A stretch of 38,329 bases of DNA from CAYQLK01 sp964426075 (lineage in GTDB: Bacteria; Patescibacteriota; Microgenomatia; CAYQLK01): NCBI GenBank assembly GCA_964426075.1, contig CAYROP010000006.1:1-38329 (forward strand). The letters are read 5' to 3'. Positions within the stretch are counted from its first letter, which is position 1, and every line of letters begins with the position of its first letter. The position numbers and the translations under genes were made by a program. Positions 17,099 to 26,500 of the stretch are shown one piece after another. A model generated the notes under the pieces. That model ran no database searches. It was not told the origin of the DNA and was given only the letters and a program-made list of their open reading frames with translations.

Positions 17099-17505
17099 TT
17101 GATTTTGAAGCTAGTTATAACTCTAAAAGGCAAATTTTAGATACGATTTATAACTGTCTATAACTCCAGTTTATGAGGCTAAAATAAAACTTGCAACAGG
17201 CAGTTTTGAATTAAAATAAAATGGATAAATTTTGTTTACAAATTTGATATTTTCTTAAAAAAACTATCGGATATTATTACGTGTTAATCTTTTTGTGAAA
17301 CTTATCCAATGTTGATAGTAGCTTACTAAATAAATTGTTGAAAGTTGGATCACTAGTTAGTGTGAATTACGGGAATATCTCAATATTTTGAGTAGTTATT
17401 TTTTTGAAATTAATGGAAAACCTGGTGTCAAGATCGATTGTTTTGATACTTAAAAATATCTGTTTGATATAGTTAGTATAACCATTTAACTTGAAAATAA
17501 TCAGT
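17099..17505. other. AT-rich intergenic region without a gene
   Basis: No ORF or RNA gene is seen. TATAACT occurs three times within about 50 bp (17115-17170 region), just upstream of the 1808-aa gene, and could be a repeated binding site. A weak minus-strand promoter candidate (TTGCAA, 17 bp, TAAACT; about 17172-17200) may serve that gene. Confidence 0.3.
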
Positions 17506-18036
17506 CTAACCTTTTTTCTTGAAGGCTTTGAATTTGGCAATACCGAGGTAAACTATTATTAATGAGAGCATACCGATAATTATTCCTGACAAGAAGTGGT
17601 TATTTTGAATTGCGAATAATAGTTTGAGTGGTGCATTAAGTAAGGTGGTTGGTGACTCTGGATTAAGTAAGCGGTAGAGAGCAATTTGTTGTTCTTCTAA
17701 TTCGTCTATTTTGTCAATTATTTCCTTTTTTTCGGGCGGAGTTAACGGTTTGCCTTTAGTTGGTGTTGGTATCGCAGTCGGTGTCGGTGTAGGGGTGCTG
17801 GTGGGGCCAGGTGTGGGTGTAGATGTTGGTCCGGGAGTTGGTGTTGCTGTTGCTCCAGGTATTGGACTGGGTGTTGGAGTCGGTGTGGGTGTTGGGGTTG
17901 GTGTAGGACAGTAATCGATACAAGCAGTAGTGTTAACATCTTCAGCAAGGACTTCTGTTTGGATCATAAACAGGAATGTTAGGGATAGTAGCGAAATGGT
18001 TAGTTTAGGCAGCATTTGGGCAATATTATACTGCAT
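17506..18036 (-). CDS. small secreted protein with Pro/Thr stalk and C-terminal membrane anchor
   Basis: The product (176 aa) has a signal peptide (LPKLTISLLSLTFLF, cleavage probably after VLA), a short Cys-containing segment (TACIDYCP), a long TPTPTPT/GPTSTPTP stalk (about residues 45-95), a coiled segment (PPEKKEIIDKIDELEEQQIALYRLL), and a C-terminal membrane helix (SGIIIGMLSLIIVYLGIA) with a KFKAFKKKG tail. No LPXTG motif is present. An ATG eight codons in (18015) gives a tidier signal peptide and lies just after a TATAAT (18030-18025), so the real start may be 18015. The layout resembles the small anchored subunit (CscD type) of WxL/csc clusters. It lies downstream of the operon terminator, so it is probably transcribed separately. 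Confidence 0.75.
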   Translation of the reverse strand: MQYNIAQMLPKLTISLLSLTFLFMIQTEVLAEDVNTTACIDYCPTPTPTPTPTPTPSPIPGATATPTPGPTSTPTPGPTSTPTPTPTAIPTPTKGKPLTPPEKKEIIDKIDELEEQQIALYRLLNPESPTTLLNAPLKLLFAIQNNHFLSGIIIGMLSLIIVYLGIAKFKAFKKKG

Positions 18037-18078
18037 AGTTTATGCTCGTATTTCACCAAAATAATTAGAATTATGGTC

Positions 18079-18107
18079 AAAAAAAACACTCCCCGAGTGC
18101 AGGAGTG
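18079..18107 (-). terminator. intrinsic terminator of the surface-protein operon
   Basis: Read on the minus strand: CACTCC, a 9-nt loop, GGAGTG, then eight T residues. It lies about 120 bp beyond the stop of the last operon gene (18230). The pentanucleotide repeat at 18117-18180 is therefore inside the transcript's 3' untranslated end. Confidence 0.75.
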
Positions 18108-18116
18108 CTTTATGAT

Positions 18117-18180
18117 GAACCGAACCGAACCGAACCGAACCGAACCGAACCGAACCGAACCGAACCGAACCGAACCGAAC
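18117..18180. repeat. (CGAAC)12 pentanucleotide microsatellite
   Basis: Twelve perfect copies of CGAAC (18121-18180) plus a partial GAAC are flanked by unrelated sequence. Such perfect short tandem arrays usually vary in copy number by slippage. On the transcribed minus strand it reads GTTCG repeated and lies between the operon's last stop codon and the terminator, about 85 bp upstream of the small anchored-protein gene. Confidence 0.95.
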
Positions 18181-18229
18181 TAAAAATATGGAACAAATTA
18201 CAAGTGCAAGGCAGTAGATGTTTAAGACG

Positions 18230-19285
18230 TTACTTCTTCTTTTGAATCTCTGCAATAATCTTGCGGCGGTATGCTCTTAGTGCAAGCACTATCAGCATAA
18301 CGACTACCGCGATTGCAAGCCCAGCAACCGATAGGGCCTTCCAAGGAATGATCCAAAATGAAGTGCTTGAACTTACAATGTCGTTTTTGAGTCCGTAGCT
18401 AGCAATAACTTCTACGGTGTATTTTCCAAAGCCAAATTCAGGATTGAATTTGCCAACGAAACTTCTGACTGCTCCAGGTAGAACTGAAAGAGCAGAGTTG
18501 TTAAATGATTCTCTAGAAACTTCGTTGCCGAACATATTGCGGACAATGATGTCTCCAGCGGGTGTTAAGTGAACAGAACCTGAGTTTTCAAGTCTGGCTT
18601 CGATGCTGACTGGTCCAGATTCGTATATTGACTTGTCTGTTTTTATGCTGGAAACAGAGAGTGCTTCTTCTACATCTCCGGAAACTCTAACTAGGACGAC
18701 TGGACCTGTTCTAGTAATAACTTTTGATCCGGTTCCAGCAGCTTTTTCAGGAGGGGTGGTGGTAATAAAAACAGCACCGAAATGTCCACCTGGTTCAGCA
18801 TCTTTTGGTACAGCAATTGAAAAACTAAAAGCTTCTGATGATTTTGGATCAATAGTAACTTGAGTTTTTGACGCTCTAATCCAACTTGCTAATGCGTATT
18901 GGTTGTTAAGAGGTGATTCAGAAAATATTGCATCACCGTTTTCGTTGATCGTTTCGATATCAGCAAGGGTTACATAGTAGGTAAGTGGATCATCAGATTT
19001 GTTATCAATAACCACTTGATGATTACTTGTTTGCCCTGGATCTAGGTTAAGATCGAATTTGATCGGTGAGAAGGTGATATTGGTTTCAGCAACCTGTTGT
19101 TGTGCAGATTGAGGTTGAGCGGAAGGAGTGGATGGGCTTGGTACTCCGATTGGTGTTAATGAATTATTTTCTGATTTAAGTGGTTGAGAAGAAGGGTTGT
19201 TTTGGGCAAGTACTGGTGAAGTAGCAAGTGAAACTATTAAAGCGGACGAAGCCAAGGTTATGGCTAGTTTTTTGGGCAGATTCAT
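18230..19285 (-). CDS. DUF916-like membrane-anchored surface protein (WxL-interacting type)
   Basis: The 351-aa product has a signal peptide (MNLPKKLAITLASSALIVSL, cleavage probably after VLA), a low-complexity Pro/Gln/Ser stretch, a beta-sandwich beginning FSPIKFDLNLDPGQTSNHQVVIDNKS, a second beta domain (SVSSIKTDKSIYESGPVSIEARLENSG), a C-terminal membrane helix (about 313-337) and a basic tail RAYRRKIIAEIQKKK. This order is that of the DUF916/DUF3324 proteins that in Gram-positive WxL loci bind WxL partners and peptidoglycan. It is the last gene of the operon, 36 nt after the third paralogous secreted protein, and followed by the terminator at 18079-18107. Family assignment rests on layout and motif reading, not on a search. 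Confidence 0.75.
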   Translation of the reverse strand: MNLPKKLAITLASSALIVSLATSPVLAQNNPSSQPLKSENNSLTPIGVPSPSTPSAQPQSAQQQVAETNITFSPIKFDLNLDPGQTSNHQVVIDNKSDDPLTYYVTLADIETINENGDAIFSESPLNNQYALASWIRASKTQVTIDPKSSEAFSFSIAVPKDAEPGGHFGAVFITTTPPEKAAGTGSKVITRTGPVVLVRVSGDVEEALSVSSIKTDKSIYESGPVSIEARLENSGSVHLTPAGDIIVRNMFGNEVSRESFNNSALSVLPGAVRSFVGKFNPEFGFGKYTVEVIASYGLKNDIVSSSTSFWIIPWKALSVAGLAIAVVVMLIVLALRAYRRKIIAEIQKKK

Positions 19286-19321
19286 ATTTGTTTTTCTAAT
19301 TATATATATAAAAATTATTAA

Positions 19322-20377
19322 TTAAAAGATACCATAACTTGTATAGGTTAGGGTATTGGTGTAAGTACCGGCAGGCTGGGTACCGGTAATTTCTATTGAA
19401 TATCCAATATCTGCAGTTCCACCAGCTCCGGCACCGTTGACTGGGCCGCTTGCATCAAATATTTTATAAGAAGTTGTGCCGGTAAAGCCTCCGAATAGTG
19501 TTCCTGTTGAGTCAAAAGCCGAACCAGAGACAGTGTCGGTGGAAGTGAAGCCAAAGTGACCAGCCGAGGTTGGTGTTGACCAAGTGGCTTCGGAGTTAAG
19601 AGCTGGGGGTGTACCGTCATCAAAAGAGTTGATGGTGTCAGCGGTACCGTTGGTTAGGTTAGCGGATTGTCTAACAGAAGTATTGTGTCCATTAGACGCA
19701 TTAGTAGAAACAGTTAGAGTGTGGCAGTGAGTGTATTGAGTACCGGTTGATAGGGCAACACCGTTATTGAAGTTAATTGATGAGGCAGTTGTTCCGCTAG
19801 ACTCACAAGTGTCACCACCAGAACCAATAGTACCTGAGGTCTTAGCGGCGATTGTGAAATCATAAGTGGCGTTAATTGTGGCTGAAACAGTAACTTGATC
19901 TTCAGTGAGAACATCAACTGCAACATTGGAAGAATCTTCATATGTGCCATCGTTGTTGGCGTCTGTTTCAACCGTTATGACATATGTAGCTGCGGCAGGG
20001 TTGGTACTAGCAGGAACGGTGAAGGTAACAATATCGCCAGCGTCACAGCTGGTAACAGAGGTAATTGAGCTTACAAAAGGACTAGAACCACCAAAAACTC
20101 CAGCAGTACCAGTACATGATCCGTTACCGCTAAAAGTAGGTGTTAATGAACCAAACGAAAAGCTTGCTGTAGTTAGTTTAACTCTAGATGTTGAGCCAAG
20201 AGTAGAAGCAAGAGTAAATGTAAAAGTGTGAGTAGAAGAAACACCGGTTTTAAGCCTCGACATATTATCGGAAACGTCTACAAGTGCAGCGGCATTAGCA
20301 GTTTTTGGAGGAACCAGAGTGAGTAGGATGCTGATAATTGGAAGGAGAGAGAGAAGGGAAAGTTTAGAAATTTTCAT
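19322..20377 (-). CDS. secreted WxL-like surface protein, paralog 3
   Basis: The 351-aa product has a signal peptide (LSLLSLLPIISILLTLVPP, cleavage near ANA) and two beta-rich halves. The N-terminal half is nearly identical to that of the gene at 21530-22606 (SRVKLTTASFSFGSLTPTF). The C-terminal half carries the two-Cys block shared by all three paralogs (SCESSGTTASSINFNNGV then TQYTHCHTLTVSTNA). It ends AGTYTNTLTYTSYGIF, which resembles the C-terminus of WxL domains (AGTYT-TLTWTL) with Tyr in place of Trp. No membrane anchor is present, so it is probably held at the wall non-covalently. It starts 3 nt after the previous stop, so the genes are tightly co-transcribed. Confidence 0.78.
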   Translation of the reverse strand: MKISKLSLLSLLPIISILLTLVPPKTANAAALVDVSDNMSRLKTGVSSTHTFTFTLASTLGSTSRVKLTTASFSFGSLTPTFSGNGSCTGTAGVFGGSSPFVSSITSVTSCDAGDIVTFTVPASTNPAAATYVITVETDANNDGTYEDSSNVAVDVLTEDQVTVSATINATYDFTIAAKTSGTIGSGGDTCESSGTTASSINFNNGVALSTGTQYTHCHTLTVSTNASNGHNTSVRQSANLTNGTADTINSFDDGTPPALNSEATWSTPTSAGHFGFTSTDTVSGSAFDSTGTLFGGFTGTTSYKIFDASGPVNGAGAGGTADIGYSIEITGTQPAGTYTNTLTYTSYGIF

Positions 20378-20380
20378 AGC

Positions 20381-21442
20381 CTAAAAAATACCGTAACTTG
20401 TGTAGGTAAGAGTGTTGGTGTAAGTACCAGGCTCCTGTGTACCAAGGATTTCGATTGAGTAACCAACATTACTAGCAAAGTTACTAACAGCAGCTGATTC
20501 GTCTTGGATTTTGTATGCAGTGGTACCGGTGAAACCAGCATAGGCTGTACCAACAGACGAGAATGATGAGCCACCCCAAGTATCACTGGAAGCAAAGCCG
20601 AAGTGACCAGCAGAGGTTGGTGAAGACCAGCTTGTTTCTGAACCAACTGAAGGTGGTGTACCATCATCAAAAGAGTTGATGGTGTCAGATGTTCCGTTAG
20701 TTAGGTTAGCTGATTGAGCAACGAAGCTTCTAAAACCAGCCGTAGCATTTGTAGAAACGGTCAGGGTGTGACAGTGGGTGTATTGAGTTGAAGTTGAAAG
20801 GTTAACTCCATTATTAAAGTTAATTGAAGAGGCTGTAGTTCCTGATGATTCACAGCTGTCACCACCAGAACCAACAGTACCTGTAGTTTTGGCTGTAACT
20901 GCAAAGTCAAAAGTAGCTCCAATTGAAGCAGAAACAGTAACTTGATCTTCGCTTAAGATGTCGACGGCGACATTAGAAGAGTCACCATCTGTGTAGGTAC
21001 CATCGTTGTTAGGGTCTGTTTCGACAACGAAGACATATGTAGCAGCTGCTGGGTTGGTAATAGCGGAAGTAGTAAGGGTGACAACATCTCCTGATCCACA
21101 CCCAGAAACAGAAGTGAGGTTGGTAACATTTGATGACCATGCGCCAGTGGTGGCTGAACAACCACCGGTTGCAGAGAATCCTGGAGTGCCAGTATAAGAG
21201 AAGTTAGCTTGGGTGATTCTTATTTTGGCTGAGGCACCAAGTGTGGTAGCTAAGGTAAAGGTCCAAGTGTGTGTGGCGGAAACACCGGTTTTTTGTCGAG
21301 AAAGAGCATTGCTTACGCTTGTAAGTGAGGCGGCGGAAGTTTGTTGTGGTCTAAGTGTGACTAAAAAGGTCGAAAGAACAACCGCAATAAGGCAGAGTAC
21401 CGATATTCTTTTAACGGTTTTGGTTGTTTGGCGCAGTCGCAT
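20381..21442 (-). CDS. secreted WxL-like surface protein, paralog 2
   Basis: The 353-aa product has a basic N-terminus and signal peptide (VLCLIAVVLSTFLVTL, cleavage near TSA). Its N-terminal half is the divergent one of the three (TWTFTLATTLGASAKIRIT). Its C-terminal half is almost identical to that of the gene at 21530-22606, including the two-Cys block and GTQEPGTYTNTLTYTSYGIF. Its role is presumably structural at the cell surface; no enzyme motif is seen. The 87-bp gap upstream contains a possible internal promoter (21469-21497), so it may also be transcribed apart from the first operon genes. Confidence 0.78.
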   Translation of the reverse strand: MRLRQTTKTVKRISVLCLIAVVLSTFLVTLRPQQTSAASLTSVSNALSRQKTGVSATHTWTFTLATTLGASAKIRITQANFSYTGTPGFSATGGCSATTGAWSSNVTNLTSVSGCGSGDVVTLTTSAITNPAAATYVFVVETDPNNDGTYTDGDSSNVAVDILSEDQVTVSASIGATFDFAVTAKTTGTVGSGGDSCESSGTTASSINFNNGVNLSTSTQYTHCHTLTVSTNATAGFRSFVAQSANLTNGTSDTINSFDDGTPPSVGSETSWSSPTSAGHFGFASSDTWGGSSFSSVGTAYAGFTGTTAYKIQDESAAVSNFASNVGYSIEILGTQEPGTYTNTLTYTSYGIF

Positions 21443-21468
21443 TCTTAATATAAAAAGATGTTATCCCA

Positions 21469-21497
21469 ATCATTACAACAAGCTATAACTTTGTCAA
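21469..21497 (-). promoter_or_regulatory. possible internal operon promoter
   Basis: On the minus strand TTGACA (21497-21492), a 17-bp spacer and AATGAT (21474-21469) lie in the longest gap of the operon, 27 bp before the ATG at 21442. Confidence 0.4.
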
Positions 21498-21529
21498 CAA
21501 CTTGTTTGATTAAGGTAGGCTATTTTGGC

Positions 21530-22606
21530 TTAAAAAATACCGTAACTAGTGTAGGTAAGAGTGTTGGTGTAAGTACCAGGCTCCTGTGTACCAAGGATTT
21601 CGACCGAGTAGCCAACGTTACTGGCAAAAGCGCTAACAGCAGCTGATTCGTCCTGGATCTTGTATGCGGTAGTACCAGTGAAACCAGCGTAATTTGTACC
21701 GACTGAGGAGAATGATGAACCACCCCATGTGTCAGTTGAGGCAAATCCAAAGTGACCATCAGAGGTTGGTGTTGACCATGAGGTTTCAGAACCAACTGAA
21801 GGTGGAGTACCATCATCAAAAGAGTTGATGGTGTCCGAAGTACCGTTGGTTAGGTTAGCTGATTGAGCAACAAAACTCCTAAAGCCTCCTGTAGCGTTAG
21901 TGGAAACAGTCAGAGTATGGCAGTGAGTGTATTGAGTTGAGGTAGAAAGGTTAACACCGTTGTTGAAGTTAATACTGGAAGCTGTAGTTCCTGATGATTC
22001 ACAAGAATCACCACCAGAGCCAACAGTACCAGTTGTTTTGGCAGAAACAGCAAAGTCAAAAGTAGCTCCGATCGAAGCTGAAACAGTAACTTGGTCTTCA
22101 GAGAGTACATCAACTGCGACATTAGATATATCTTCGTAAGTACCATCGTTGTTAGCGTCTGTTTCAACTACGATGACATACGTGTTGGCAGCCGGATTAG
22201 TGCTAGCAGGAACAGTGAAGGTAACAGTATCACCAGCATCACAACTTGAAACAGAGGTAATTGAACTGACAAAAGGGCTAGAACCACCAAAAACTCCAGC
22301 AGTACCAGTACAAGAGTTGTTACCACTAAAAGTAGGTGTTAATGAACCAAACGAAAAGCTTGCTGTAGTTAGTTTAACTCTAGATGTTGAGCCAAGAGTA
22401 GAAGCAAGAGTAAATGTAAAAGTGTGAGTAGATGAAACACCGGTTTTTTGTCTGGACATTACATCAGTTACATCGACTAATGAGGCGGCGTTTATGGTTT
22501 TGCTAGCGAAAAGAACAAAATTAGGGAGACCTATTAAAAGGGCAAGAACGAAAAGGAGCAGTTTTTTGAACTTATTCGTATGAGCTAACATTATTGTTCT
22601 TATCAT
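21530..22606 (-). CDS. secreted WxL-like surface protein, paralog 1 (mosaic)
   Basis: The 358-aa product has a signal peptide (KKLLLFVLALLIGLPNFVLF, cleavage near INA), two beta-rich halves, the shared two-Cys block and the terminal TYTNTLTYTSYGIF. Its N-terminal half matches the 19322-20377 gene and its C-terminal half the 20381-21442 gene, so it is a recombinant of the two. Starts at 22609 (GTG), 22606 (ATG) and 22591 (ATG) are all possible; I chose the first ATG, and 22591 would also leave a good signal peptide. It starts 14 nt after the DUF916-like gene's stop. It is probably a non-covalently attached surface component. Confidence 0.77.
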   Translation of the reverse strand: MIRTIMLAHTNKFKKLLLFVLALLIGLPNFVLFASKTINAASLVDVTDVMSRQKTGVSSTHTFTFTLASTLGSTSRVKLTTASFSFGSLTPTFSGNNSCTGTAGVFGGSSPFVSSITSVSSCDAGDTVTFTVPASTNPAANTYVIVVETDANNDGTYEDISNVAVDVLSEDQVTVSASIGATFDFAVSAKTTGTVGSGGDSCESSGTTASSINFNNGVNLSTSTQYTHCHTLTVSTNATGGFRSFVAQSANLTNGTSDTINSFDDGTPPSVGSETSWSTPTSDGHFGFASTDTWGGSSFSSVGTNYAGFTGTTAYKIQDESAAVSAFASNVGYSVEILGTQEPGTYTNTLTYTSYGIF

Positions 22607-22620
22607 CACAAAAAATATCT

Positions 22621-23553
22621 TTAGTTGTCAATTGGCTTTTTGGATTTTTTGAAGACTTTGAAACTCAGAATGATTGCAGTTAGTAATAGTATGAATGTAA
22701 TTAGCGGATAAGCAATGTATCCAAGTGAGGGAATAATATAAATTGTGAATTCTTGAGAAGTATATTTAACACCGTTGTCTCCCGACACAGTAGCGCTGGC
22801 TTTATAAATACCTGGATTAATGTCTGTTATATAAATCGCTGGAGGGGTATTTTTTTCAAGTGAGGTTGTCATCTCTCTAACTGCACCAGCAAGGATATTT
22901 TGGGGAATAATTGGGATTATTTTGATGTTTTTAGTATCAATTAATGGAGTAAGGGTAATTGCACCTTCTATGGTTTGAAATTTATTAAGATTGTTTTGAA
23001 TAGTAAGGGATAGTTGACCATTGTTAATTGATTGTATTTTTTCACCATTAAGCGTGATTTTGATATCACCCTCTATTTTTTTCTTATCAAATAGTGAAAG
23101 TATTACATTTGATGCTACGGCTGGTTGGATTGTGGCGGAGGTTTTTTTGGGATCAGGTTCAGGCAAAATGGGAGAGGCAAGAATGGCAAAGTAAAAATCT
23201 TGTTCTTCGATTGTTTCTGGAACATTGATTCGAAATCCAATTATTTGATCTTCACGACTTGTTGATTTGGTGGTTTCTGGGAAAAATTGCACCCATTTAT
23301 TAATAGGATAGTTGGGATTATCTGGTAAAAGTTTGATTAGTCCTTGGGTGCCGTCGGCTTCGAATTGGCGAATACTAAATTTATAAGTTGAACCAGTATC
23401 GGCTGAGAACTTAAATGTTCCATTAATACCATTGCCTGGTTTGCCTTTTATTTCGAAATGAGAGGGTTCGATTGCTACAGTTGCAGCATTAGCTACTTTA
23501 TATATGGATAAAAATAGTATAAAAGTAAAAAGAAAGGCGGCGACTCTTTTCAT
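22621..23553 (-). CDS. DUF916-like membrane-anchored surface protein
   Basis: The 310-aa product has a signal peptide (MKRVAAFLFTFILFLSIYK, cleavage after ANA), a beta domain beginning VAIEPSHFEIKGKPGNGING, a region resembling DUF916 (FRINVPETIEEQDFYFAIL), a second beta domain (VREMTTSLEKNTPPAIYITDINPGIYKA) and a C-terminal membrane helix (YIAYPLITFILLLTAIILSF) with a KKSKKPIDN tail. It has the same order of parts as the 18230-19285 protein but little sequence identity. Two such proteins flank the three secreted paralogs, as expected if each anchors partner proteins at the membrane. It starts 15 nt after the stop of the 2559-aa gene, so it is in the same operon. Confidence 0.72.
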   Translation of the reverse strand: MKRVAAFLFTFILFLSIYKVANAATVAIEPSHFEIKGKPGNGINGTFKFSADTGSTYKFSIRQFEADGTQGLIKLLPDNPNYPINKWVQFFPETTKSTSREDQIIGFRINVPETIEEQDFYFAILASPILPEPDPKKTSATIQPAVASNVILSLFDKKKIEGDIKITLNGEKIQSINNGQLSLTIQNNLNKFQTIEGAITLTPLIDTKNIKIIPIIPQNILAGAVREMTTSLEKNTPPAIYITDINPGIYKASATVSGDNGVKYTSQEFTIYIIPSLGYIAYPLITFILLLTAIILSFKVFKKSKKPIDN

Positions 23554-23568
23554 TGGTTGTATTTTAGC

Positions 23569-26500
23569 TTAGTAGATTCCGGTTAGGATATAGGTGACTT
23601 TTGTTTCGTAGTTACCAGCTTCTTGGGCGGCACTTACATTGACTTTGTAAGTAACAGTTATTTCACTATCACTTGTTGTACCGGCGTTTGACATAACTGC
23701 GACAGGATTTTCAGCAAAGGCAAGGTCGGCAAAGTGTCGGTAGTTGGAAGTAAATGCGGCATCTGTGCCTGTGACATTGGCTAAGGTATATCCAAAACCA
23801 TAAATAGAGTTGGATGTCCAAGCAGCCGCTGTGGTGTGTGTGATAGTTCCGGAGTCACCAAGTGTGTCAGGAATATAAAAACCGGCGTAGCTTGTGTTAG
23901 CAAGACGGGTGACTTCTTGAGCGGTAACTTGATACCCCCCAGGAGCGTCAGAGACTACTTGCAAGTTGTGATTGCCGGTAGATGGAGATCCTGGGGTAAG
24001 TGTGCCAAAGGCAATTGTGGTGGATGAAATGGTTAATTCAAGTCTGTTACTGCCAATATTCCAATACTGGAATCCAGAACCTAGATCGTAGTTAGTTGAC
24101 TCTCCTGGGCCAGCAGCTAAAACACCTCCAGTATCGGTAAGTGTGTAATTTGTGGAGGTTTTTCTATCACCGAAACTGCCAAAGGCACCGTCCATTTCAA
24201 AATTGGTTGAAGTTAGTTTACCTGAACCGGCTGGTGGGGGGTCGGCTGTGGTATTAGCGGTATCACTACCTGTATCTGTGCCATCGTTAGCGTCGACGTA
24301 GTTTAGAGTTATTATGTCATCAAGAATCATTTCAATATTATTGTTTGAGGTTACATAAGTTCCCCATGCAGAGGTGATACTGCCACGGAAAATTGCTGTA
24401 CTGTTTCCGGTTTCGGTTAAGATTTTGGTTTCTGAATCTCCGGCGGTTGTGGTGAGTGTGACTGATAATGTTTCGGCGCTGCCTCCGTTTAGATTAACTG
24501 AAACATCAGTAACTGTCATATAGATTGTATCTCCTTGAGCAAAGTTGTTATCTTCAACATAACCACTGTCGGTTAAAAGGACGGTATTGGAATCGTAGTT
24601 GAAGTCGCCAGCGTTAGTCATTAAGCCGCCGTTGTTACAGACAGTTCCAACGACATCAAGACTGAAGCTGTCGAGGTCGTATGTGCCGGTTACGATACAA
24701 AAGTTTTCGTTGACTGTGGTGTTAACTTGTTGAGTGAAAGTATCAGTATTACCGTCGTCTGAGTCGATAGTAAGGTTGCGCCATGTATAGTTGGGGATGT
24801 TATAGATGTCGGCAACTGTATCATTGTCTCCAACAAATATTACATATGAACCAGCTGAAAGAGTAGGTGTGGTTGGTAGCTCGTTACCTTCCATTTGAAG
24901 TGTATCAGTGACAGTAAATGTTGAACCACAGTTAAAGTCATAAGAGTTAAGGAAGAATATGCCATCAGTAATTGTACAGGTTGAGCCGGTTGTGAAATCA
25001 GTTACCATTTGTGCAGTTCCAGAGCTTTTGTTAACAGTAAACACACCGGACATAGTACCTGCGTTTTGGGTTATGTTTTGAGTACTGGCAGTACCGCCCA
25101 TTGACAGGGTAAGGTTGGCACCACCAAAGGTATCTGTAGTACTCATTGAGAAATCACCCTGAACAGTCATAGTATAGGCTGAACCAGGGTTGGAAAAAGC
25201 ACCATCGGTGCGAGTGAAATCATCAGTGATTGTACAAGTACTGGCCAGAGTTAGTGTTGAGCCAGCGTTGGTCATATTTTGTTCAACTGCACCGGTAATT
25301 GTGCCGCCTTCACAATCTAGTGTGGAGTCAGTGTCAACACCACCGTCTTCAAAGACCAAAGTATTTCCAGCAACAACTAGTGTTCCGCCAGAATCTTTAA
25401 GAACACTTCCACGGGTGGTAATTGTGGTTCCGGTCATGGAGCCATTTACTGTGATTGATCCGTAAGTTGTGACACTTGCTACCATCGTAATTACACAACT
25501 TGCACTTAATGTAAAGTCCGCACCTTGGACGGTTTTGGCAATATCGTGGGTTCCTGCAAGCGTTGTTGAACAGGTTAGAGTAGAGTCGTCGGTGGTATCG
25601 GAACCATCAAAAGTTAAGGTTTTACCACTGAGGTTAAAGGTGGTTCCAGTAGTATGAGTGTAGTCCTTTTCTAAGGTAATTATTGTTCCGGAGTAGGTCA
25701 TTGTGGCAGAGGCGCCGTTAGTTAGACTTCCGCCGTTACCCGAAGTGGAGTCGAGATTAAAAGTGCTGCCGGAAATATTTGTCGTTCCTTCATTAACAAG
25801 GTTTCCTGTCATTGAGATAGTGGAAACAGCCACAGTGCAACCCGTATTGATTGTGACGGTTGCTCCACCAGTTTTGTTAAAGGCAAGGGTTCCACCTAAG
25901 GTTCCACAAGTAACTGTGCTATTGTCGGAACTACTTGAGCCATCTAGGGTTACGGTGATACCGGAAAGGTTAAAAGTTCCACTTTGAGTTAAGTCTCCTT
26001 CGATCGTGATTGTTGTGCCAGAGTAGGTGATTACACCTGTTCCGGAGTTGTTAAGATCTCCTTCTCCGCCAGTAAGATTATCGAGATTGAATGTAGTACC
26101 ACCATTGTTAATAGTTCCGTTGTTGATGATATTGCCGGTCATAGAAATTCCAGATCCTGGACTTGCGACAGTACAACCGCTACCGATAGTAATATCTCCG
26201 TCACCGGTTTTGTTAAATCCAATACTGCCACCGATCGTACCGGAACATGTAACAGTGGAGTCGTCTGAGGTTGTGCTACCGTCAAGTGAAATAGTTCCGC
26301 CGTTGTGAGTATATGTGCCGTCGTTAGTGAAGTTTTTGGCAACAGTCATGGTCACCGTAGCAGAGTTTTGGTAAGTCGCGCTGGTATTGATTAAGAAGTT
26401 GCCATTAACATCCACTGTTGGATCATTGGTGTCAGCGTTGACAGTTACAGAGTTGGTATCATCGCCAATTGTTAAATTGTTTGCAACCGTAATTGTTTGT

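Noticed and set aside
17711..17914. Plus-strand ORF rich in GVGVGV
   Set aside because: It is the antisense of the PTPTPT stalk of the small anchored protein, so a composition artefact.
18117..18180. Short tandem array as a CRISPR
   Set aside because: Five-base units without spacers and no cas genes; it is a microsatellite.
18040..18255. Minus-strand 71-aa ORF with a membrane-like stretch and VRFGS repeats encoded by the microsatellite
   Set aside because: The repeat peptide is a product of the (CGAAC) array, and the operon terminator (18107-18079) lies before its stop codon, so normal transcripts would not contain a complete ORF.
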